Of a DNA stretch of 49,735 nucleotides, positions 43,076 to 49,735 are shown piece by piece (position 1 is the first letter of the stretch; each line of letters opens with the position of its first letter). The position numbers were made by a program, and so were the translations under genes. The stretch spans positions 1-49,735 of the forward strand of contig CAIWKE010000006.1 in the NCBI GenBank assembly GCA_903913215.1, given 5' to 3'. Below the pieces are notes generated by a model. It had not been told where the DNA came from. It made no database searches and was given only the letters and a program-made list of their open reading frames with translations. This stretch comes from an uncultured Holophagaceae bacterium (GTDB taxonomy: Bacteria > Acidobacteriota > Holophagae > Holophagales > Holophagaceae).

Positions 43076-44197
43076 TCAGGCGTGGGCGGCAGTCTTGGCG
43101 CCCAGGAACTGCTGCTCGAAAGCACTCCAGTCCAGGCTACCCGTGGCCTGGGGCCCGTTTTCAGCCCGCAGGCGGGTTATCTCGTCCTGGTACCAGTCGA
43201 TGACGGGCTGGCCGATCTTCAGGGTGGACAGTTCCCCAGCCAGATCGCTGGGAGTCAGCAGGCAGACCCAGCCGCGGTCGTAGGGGCTGTGGGTCAGCTC
43301 GCCAGGATTTGACACCAGACTGCCATTGTCATGATCCACCTTCCCAGACATGGGGGAGGCCACCTGCACGGTGCCAGTGGCGCCCTTGAGGGTGAAGAGC
43401 GTGTCGCCCCGCTTGATGACAGTGCCCCGCTGGGGCAGGGTCACGCTGGTGATCGTGCCCAGCGCCTTGCGGATGAAGTCATCGATGCCGATGCGGACCT
43501 GGCCCTCGGGCTCGATGCGCACCCAGGCGTGGCCGGGGGAGATGAAGGCTCCGCCGGGAACGCAGAACTCGCCACTGGGGATCACATCGGCCATCTCAGG
43601 AGCCACCACACGGACACTGGGGCGCTTGGCGGCCTCGATGCGCGCCTGACGCTTAATGAGCAGCTTCTTGGCGAACTCTCCCAACTCGTCCGCGGTGAAG
43701 GGCTTCTGCACGTATTCGCAGGCGCCGAACTGGAGCGCCTGGACGGCGGTCTCGATGCTGCCATAGCCGGTGATGACGACCACGTCCACGTCCGGGCGCA
43801 GGTGCTTCACGGCCTTCACCACGTCCACGCCGTCCATGTCGGGCATCTTGAGGTCGGTGAAGAGGAAGTCATAGTCATGGCGCTGCACCAGACCCAGGGC
43901 CTCGGGTCCGTGCTCGACGGTATCCACACTGAAGCCTTCCAAAACCAGGATGCGTCGGAAGGAATCCAGCACCACACCCTCATCGTCCACGGCCAGGATG
44001 CGGGCCTTGGGATTGGGCACTTCGACCCGCTTGAGGCTCTTGGCCTCGTGGGTGAAGTCCAGGCGAATGGAGGTATTCAGCACGGCCTCGCGGGCCTCGC
44101 GCTCCTGCTTCTCACGGGCCTTGCGCAGGGTCGTCCGAACCAGGTAGTCCGTGCCGACAAAGGCCAGGAACATGAAGAGAATCAGCACGGCGGTCAT
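43076..44197 (-). CDS. Membrane-tethered receiver protein with GcvH-like output domain (no lipoyl lysine)
   Basis: 373 residues. An N-terminal membrane helix (VLILFMFLAFVGTDYLV) and charged linker are followed by a receiver domain (ILAVDDEGVVLDSFRRILVL; phospho-acceptor Asp115 in FTDLKMPDMDG; QKPF Lys165). A domain aligning residue by residue with the glycine-cleavage H protein comes next (GHAWVRIEPEGQVRIGIDDF, IKRGDTLFTLKGATGTVQVA, SPMSGKVDHDNG, SPYDRGWVCLLTPSD). The lipoylated lysine of GcvH is Thr (residue 274). No DNA-binding output is present. ATG 44197 has AGGAGG overlapping the kinase stop, so the two are coupled. Confidence 0.85.
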   Translation of the reverse strand: MTAVLILFMFLAFVGTDYLVRTTLRKAREKQEREAREAVLNTSIRLDFTHEAKSLKRVEVPNPKARILAVDDEGVVLDSFRRILVLEGFSVDTVEHGPEALGLVQRHDYDFLFTDLKMPDMDGVDVVKAVKHLRPDVDVVVITGYGSIETAVQALQFGACEYVQKPFTADELGEFAKKLLIKRQARIEAAKRPSVRVVAPEMADVIPSGEFCVPGGAFISPGHAWVRIEPEGQVRIGIDDFIRKALGTITSVTLPQRGTVIKRGDTLFTLKGATGTVQVASPMSGKVDHDNGSLVSNPGELTHSPYDRGWVCLLTPSDLAGELSTLKIGQPVIDWYQDEITRLRAENGPQATGSLDWSAFEQQFLGAKTAAHA

Positions 44198-44206
44198 GAC
44201 CACCTC

Positions 44207-45733
<1,527 letters not shown>

Positions 45734-45788
45734 GGCTCAGGCTCCCCGTTGACCGGAAAAGGCGCACCCAAAAAGGATGTTCCTGGTT

Positions 45789-45855
45789 GAAGGATCCACC
45801 CTGCCTGAAGCATAGTCAACCCAAAGGTGTTTAATTATTGAGGCCGATGTTGTCA
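45789..45855 (-). promoter_or_regulatory. Shared regulatory element, copy A (before the kinase gene)
   Basis: Minus strand: TGACAACA, 22 nt, CCTTTGGG, TTGACTATGCT, then GGATCCTTC. The same arrangement recurs upstream of the ferredoxin gene. TTGACT-N17-GATCCT can be read as -35/-10, or TATGCT as an activator-dependent -10 with TGACAACA near -45. It lies entirely in the gap between the nrfD stop and the kinase start. Confidence 0.6.
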
Positions 45856-45858
45856 TTT

Positions 45859-46992
45859 TCAAGAATGCGTGGATGTGGCATTGGTCGGCGCGAAGATGGG
45901 CAGGTACCGGGCAATCAGGGTGAAGGCAGTGAAGCCGATGGCCGCGATGCCGGTGGTGATGAGGATTTCCATCAGGGAGGGGAAGTAGGTCTGGGAGGGC
46001 CAGGTCTCCATGCCCGTGATGGCAGTGTTCATGCGGTTGGCCGCGAAGCCAGCCAGCACCAGGAGGGCCGACAGGTAGAGGCCCCTCCGAGAGAAGCGGA
46101 CGCGCTCGAACATGAGGAGGATGAAAGGCACCACGAAGCCGATGAGGATCTCGGCCCAGAAGGCGAGGCTGTGGTAGCTGAGGGTCCGCATTTCATGCCA
46201 GGCGCCCCGGGAAAGGAGATCCTGAATACGCACCACCAGGTAGATGGCGAGGGCCACGGCGCTCATCTTGGCCAGGTTGGCCATCAGGACCGGGGACAGG
46301 AGGACGCGGCCGTTCCGGGACAGGATGAGGGTCTCCACAATGACCATGGAGATGCCCGAAGCGATGCAGGAGATGAAAAAGAGCACCGGCAGCAGCGGCG
46401 TGTACCAGAGGGCGTGCAGGCGGGTGGGGACGATCAGGTAGAGGGAGCCGAAGGAGGACTGGTGCAGCGTGGACAGCAGCACCCCCACGATCATGAAGGG
46501 CAGCGAGACGTTGTGGATCATCTTGATGGGCGCATGCATGTTGAACTTCTCAAGCACGATGGGCGCGAATTCCAGGCTCAGCACCGTGGTGTAGAGGATG
46601 ACGCACCAGGTGATCTCGAACATGACGGAATGGGGGTTCCACATCACCAGTGGGTGCCAGAAGTTTTCGGGGCGGCCGAGGTCGATGACCAGCACCAGCA
46701 CCACCAGCAGGTAGCCGATGAAAGCCGTGAGAATGGCGGGCCGGACAATGGGTTCGTACTCGTGGGCGTGAAAGAGGTTCACGGCGGCCACGATGGTGAA
46801 GCCCGCCGCGGCGAGGCCGATGCCTAGGAAGTCGAAGCCGATCCAGAGGCCCCAGGGGAAGAGGTCGTTGAGGTGCGTGGTGGCACCCAGGCCCAGGCGG
46901 AACCGGGCGATGGCTGAGACCACGCCCGCTCCGATCAGTAGGATGGCGATGACCTTCCAGACGGTGATGCGGAAGATGGGATAGGGTTTCAT
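45859..46992 (-). CDS. NrfD/HybB-like quinone-interacting membrane subunit
   Basis: 377 residues with about ten membrane helices (from FRITVWKVIAILLIGAGVVS to ILITTGIAAIGFTAFTLIAR). PWGLWIGFDFLGIGLAAAGF and LVLVIDLGRPENFWHPLVMW match the NrfD/PsrC/HybB family, which exchanges electrons between an iron-sulfur partner and the quinone pool. The start is ATG at 46992, overlapping the ferredoxin stop by one base (TGATG). Length is close to HybB. No catalytic subunit is encoded nearby. Confidence 0.9.
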   Translation of the reverse strand: MKPYPIFRITVWKVIAILLIGAGVVSAIARFRLGLGATTHLNDLFPWGLWIGFDFLGIGLAAAGFTIVAAVNLFHAHEYEPIVRPAILTAFIGYLLVVLVLVIDLGRPENFWHPLVMWNPHSVMFEITWCVILYTTVLSLEFAPIVLEKFNMHAPIKMIHNVSLPFMIVGVLLSTLHQSSFGSLYLIVPTRLHALWYTPLLPVLFFISCIASGISMVIVETLILSRNGRVLLSPVLMANLAKMSAVALAIYLVVRIQDLLSRGAWHEMRTLSYHSLAFWAEILIGFVVPFILLMFERVRFSRRGLYLSALLVLAGFAANRMNTAITGMETWPSQTYFPSLMEILITTGIAAIGFTAFTLIARYLPIFAPTNATSTHS

Positions 46993-47762
46993 CACTTGTC
47001 CTCGTTCTGGGAATGCCCGTTCTGCTTCTGGGAGGCTTCGTACTGCTGCACTTCGGCACGCCGGTTCGTGATCCACCAGATGCCTGCCAGCAGGACGCTC
47101 CCTACCGTGACCACGTTGGGAATCTTGGACATTGCGTTGTTGGTCAGCAGGGGCATGGGGAACTTGTCCAGCCGGGTATCGAAGCCCAGCTTCTCGAAGG
47201 GCACGTGGGTGATGTAAAGGATCGAGGTGCCACCGACGGTGTCGCTGCCGTAGATCCTTGCCACGTACTTGTCCGGCTCCGCCTCGATGCGGCCCGCGGC
47301 TTCTTCAAGCAGCTCGCTCCGGATCCCAAACTTCGTGGCTCCCGTGGGGCAGGCCTCGGCACATGCGGGCTGCAGCCCCTTCGCGAGCCGCGGTGCACAG
47401 AAAATGCACTTCTGTACCCTGGGCTTGGTGCTGGCCCACTCGTAGCGGGGGGCCCGGAAGGGGCAGGCCTGCATGCAGTAGCGGCAACCGATGCACTTGT
47501 TGGCGTCATAGAGAACGGGGCCTTCGGCGGTCTTGGTGAAGGCTGCCACGGGGCAAACGGACACGCAGGTGGGCACTTCGCAGTGCTGGCACATATGGCG
47601 GACGAAGACCCCATCGTGCTCGCTCAGGGCTGTATAAGCAGTCGGTGAGAGGCGCTTCTCCTCCCCAGTCGCGAGCTTATTCTCAACCTTGCACCCGTCC
47701 TGGCAGGCGTTGCAGCCGATGCATTGCGTGATATCGATCAACATCGCTTTTTTTTGATTCAT
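46992..47762 (-). CDS. HybA-like ferredoxin with four [4Fe-4S] sites and a C-terminal membrane anchor
   Basis: 256 residues. Four cysteine clusters: CIGCNACQDGC, CQHCEVPTCVSVC, CIGCRYCMQAC and CIFC...CAEAC, the DMSO reductase B/HybA pattern. A C-terminal hydrophobic helix (VVTVGSVLLAGIWWITN) anchors it. No Tat or Sec signal is present, so location depends on a partner. ATG has GGAG 6-7 nt upstream. Codons 3-5 form a run of eight A bases. It is coupled to the nrfD gene and preceded by a 250-nt leader and element B. Confidence 0.92.
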   Translation of the reverse strand: MNQKKAMLIDITQCIGCNACQDGCKVENKLATGEEKRLSPTAYTALSEHDGVFVRHMCQHCEVPTCVSVCPVAAFTKTAEGPVLYDANKCIGCRYCMQACPFRAPRYEWASTKPRVQKCIFCAPRLAKGLQPACAEACPTGATKFGIRSELLEEAAGRIEAEPDKYVARIYGSDTVGGTSILYITHVPFEKLGFDTRLDKFPMPLLTNNAMSKIPNVVTVGSVLLAGIWWITNRRAEVQQYEASQKQNGHSQNEDK

Positions 47763-48004
47763 GGATCGCTCCGAGCATGGAAGGGGGGAAGCATTGATGG
47801 GTGATCAGGAGGAGCAGACGAAGCCCAGCCCCCGGCAGAGACCGATGGCAGGACAGGGCTTCCGGAGTGGCTGGCGAGTACGGCAGGACAGAGGGAACTC
47901 ATGCCACCCAGGGTGGTGGTTTTGGAAAAGGCCCGCCGGATCATCCGTGCACATGGCTTCCTACCCTGCTGATCGTCTCCGAGCGAATCCAGAGGCGTCA
48001 GAGG
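47763..48004 (-). other. Leader between element B and the ferredoxin gene; no gene seen
   Basis: About 240 nt transcribed if element B is the promoter. It holds no convincing reading frame: a 49-codon frame at 47805-47954 is Cys/Pro/Arg-rich, lacks haem or family motifs and was rejected. A short CCACC/GGTGG hairpin near 47908-47922 is the only structure noted. Confidence 0.5.
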
Positions 48005-48070
48005 GAAGCATCCGCCTCGCGGCGAGCATAGTCAACCCTTTGGTAGCAATTAAAAATGACTTTGTTGTCA
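48005..48070 (-). promoter_or_regulatory. Shared regulatory element, copy B (before the ferredoxin operon)
   Basis: Minus strand: TGACAACA, 21 nt, CCAAAGGG, TTGACTATGCT, then GGATGCTTC. It is aligned with copy A at 45789-45855 over about 66 bp, with identical TGACAACA and GGGTTGACTATGCT blocks. TGACAACAAAGTCA also contains a TGAC-N6-GTCA inverted repeat here, which copy A lacks. Confidence 0.6.
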
Positions 48071-48211
48071 CCATTAAGACAAACCCCCTCCTGGTCCCCC
48101 AGATTTGGGGATAGAGAAGTGGAATTTGCCCACCTCTCCCGTGGATTCATCGGCGCCAGGACCCGGGGCTCTTTACGAAGTGTCAGCTTCCACACCCCCC
48201 CCAGAAACGAG

Positions 48212-48237
48212 GAAGGCCCCGCAGATGCGGGGCCTTC
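48212..48237 (-). terminator. Terminator after groL
   Basis: Perfect 11-bp stem (GAAGGCCCCGC and its complement) around the loop AGAT, 29 nt beyond the groL stop on the minus strand. It is followed by TCCTCGTTT, only a weak T-rich tail. It separates groL from the element B promoter. The remaining stretch 48071-48211 shows no gene; it contains an 8-C run near 48195. Confidence 0.75.
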
Positions 48238-48266
48238 GCCGTGCCTGAAGGTTGAGCCGTCAGGGA

Positions 48267-49735
48267 TTAATACATGTCTTCCATGCCGCCCATGCCGGGG
48301 CCAGCGGGGGCCGCGGACTTGGGCTCGGGGAGCTCGGTGATGATGGCTTCGGTGGTCAGCATCATGGAGGCAACAGAGGCGGCATTGCGCAGGGCGGACT
48401 TGGTCACCTTGGCGGGATCGACCACGCCGAAACCGACCATGTCGCCATAGGTGTTGGTCGCAGCGTTGTAACCGAAGTTGCCCTTGCCCTCACGGACAGT
48501 GTTGACGACCACGGAACCCTCGACACCGGCATTGTTGGCGATCTGGCGGAGGGGCTCCTCCAGGGACTTGCGGACGATCTCGATGCCCGTCTTCTGGTCA
48601 CCGGTGGCGTTCAGCTCGGTCAGGGAAGTGAGGGCGCGCAGCAGGGCGACGCCGCCGCCAGCCACGATGCCATCCTCAACGGCGGCCTTGGTGGCGTGCA
48701 TCGCATCTTCGACGCGAGCCTTCTTCTCCTTCATTTCGGTCTCGGAAGCCGCGCCCACCTTGATGACGGCGACGCCACCCACGAGCTTGGCCAGACGCTC
48801 CTGGAGCTTTTCCTTGTCGTAGTCGCTGGTGGAGGCCTCGACCTGCGAGCGGATCTGCTTCACGCGGCCCTGGATGGCCTCGGTGCTGCCAGCGCCCTCG
48901 ACGATGGTGGTGTTCTCCTTGTCGATGACGATCTTCTTGGCGCTGCCGAGATCAGCCAGCGTGAGGTTCTCGAGCTTGAGGCCGAGGTCCTCGCTGATGG
49001 CTTTGCCGCCGGTCAGAGTGGCGATGTCTTCCAGCATGGCCTTGCGGCGATCCCCGAAGCCGGGGGCCTTCACGGCGGCCACGTTCAGAGTGCCGCGGAT
49101 CTTGTTCACCACCAGGGTGGCCAGCGCCTCGCCGTCCACGTCCTCGGCGATGATCAGCAGGGGGCGGCGGCTGTTGACGACCTGCTCCAGGAGGGGCAGG
49201 AGGTCGCGCATGTTGGAGACCTTCTTCTCGTAGGCGAGAATGTAGGGGTTCTCCAACTCGACCTTCATCTGGTCGGGGTTGGTCACGAAGTAGGGGCTGA
49301 GGTAGCCACGATCGAACTGCATGCCCTCGACCACGGTCAGCTCGGTCTCACGACCCTTGGCTTCTTCCACGGTGATGACGCCGTCCTTGCCGACCTTGCC
49401 CATGGCTTCGGCAATGATGCGGCCGATCTCTTCGTCGCCGTTGGCCGAGATGGTGCCGACCTGGGCGATGGCGTTGCCTTCGACGGGCTTCTTGATCGCG
49501 TCGATGGCCTTCACGACGGTCTCGACGGCAAGGTCGATGCCCTTCTTGATTTCCATGGTGTTGGCGCCGCTCACGACGGCCTTGATGCCCTCGCGGTAGA
49601 TGGCGCGGGCCAGCACGGTGGCGGTGGTGGTGCCGTCGCCGGCAATGTCGGAGGTCTTGGAGGCGACCTCACGAACGAGCTGGGCGCCCATGTTCTCGTG
49701 CTTGTCCTTGAGCTCGATCTCCTTGGCGACGGTGA
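48267..49735 (-). CDS. groL: Chaperonin GroEL, 5' end beyond the window
   Basis: About 489 codons of the 60-kDa chaperonin; roughly the first 55 residues lie outside. Family sequence is unmistakable: [46 protein letters not shown]-type [17 protein letters not shown] and [20 protein letters not shown]. The C-terminus ends [10 protein letters not shown], a short Gly-Met tail. groS would be expected just upstream, outside the window. Confidence 0.98.
   Translation of the reverse strand, partial: TVAKEIELKDKHENMGAQLVREVASKTSDIAGDGTTTATVLARAIYREGIKAVVSGANTMEIKKGIDLAVETVVKAIDAIKKPVEGNAIAQVGTISANGDEEIGRIIAEAMGKVGKDGVITVEEAKGRETELTVVEGMQFDRGYLSPYFVTNPDQMKVELENPYILAYEKKVSNMRDLLPLLEQVVNSRRPLLIIAEDVDGEALATLVVNKIRGTLNVAAVKAPGFGDRRKAMLEDIATLTGGKAISEDLGLKLENLTLADLGSAKKIVIDKENTTIVEGAGSTEAIQGRVKQIRSQVEASTSDYDKEKLQERLAKLVGGVAVIKVGAASETEMKEKKARVEDAMHATKAAVEDGIVAGGGVALLRALTSLTELNATGDQKTGIEIVRKSLEEPLRQIANNAGVEGSVVVNTVREGKGNFGYNAATNTYGDMVGFGVVDPAKVTKSALRNAASVASMMLTTEAIITELPEPKSAAPAGPGMGGMEDMY

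Noticed and set aside
47805-47954. 49-codon minus-strand frame in the ferredoxin leader, with a plausible AGGAAG site
   Set aside because: Cys/Pro/Arg-rich composition, no motif, no haem site; more likely an untranslated leader.

Overview
The window looks like chromosomal DNA of a GC-rich, Gram-negative, flagellated and piliated bacterium. The outer-membrane genes (LptE, FlgH/FlgI rings, TonB-dependent receptor, porin), a receptor with an N-terminal carboxypeptidase-regulatory-like domain, a class I two-subunit fumarase, haem-c signalling proteins and the V1-V2 region of the partial 16S gene together suggest an Acidobacteriota member, probably Holophagae (Geothrix/Holophaga-like). This placement is by recognition and was not computed. 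No phage, insertion sequence, tRNA or CRISPR array was seen.

Layout. 1-740: 5' end of a 16S rRNA gene (minus strand) and its leader, divergent from trmFO. 2.07-7.71 kb: a late flagellar operon on the minus strand, flgH-flgI-flgJ-(sigma-28 site)-flgM-orf-flgN-like-flgK-flgL. 7.7-12.4 kb: housekeeping genes on the minus strand (hpt, lptE, holA, the two fumarase subunits, prmC). 12.5-14.2 kb: an ECF sigma factor, a zinc-type anti-sigma factor and a CpxP/Spy-like periplasmic protein, facing RNase J and rsmA. 16.8-24.1 kb: a minor-pilin operon (fimT-like, pilV, pilW, pilX, pilY1) behind a very AT-rich upstream region. 24.2-27.8 kb: priA divergent from tsaD-gatC. 27.9-31.6 kb: a TonB-dependent receptor with a 25-bp hairpin next to its likely promoter, and a zinc-ribbon membrane protein. 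31.7-40.3 kb: anmK, a TgpA-like transglutaminase, a slipin, a metallo-hydrolase, a 38-residue membrane protein ahead of uvrC, a Sel1 protein with TQ repeats, a small membrane protein and scpA. 40.4-43.0 kb: a porin, a lone PstS-like binding protein and lipA.

43.1-48.1 kb is the most unusual part. A HybA-like four-cluster ferredoxin and a NrfD/HybB-like quinone-site membrane protein are followed by a histidine kinase with two haem c motifs in its periplasmic sensor. Next comes a membrane-tethered receiver protein whose output domain is a glycine-cleavage-H-like fold without the lipoyl lysine. The two halves (ferredoxin-nrfD and kinase-receiver) are each preceded by the same ~66-bp element, which suggests one regulon. 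I infer a redox-sensing circuit coupled to a quinone-linked electron-transfer module that lacks an adjacent catalytic subunit. The window ends inside groL.
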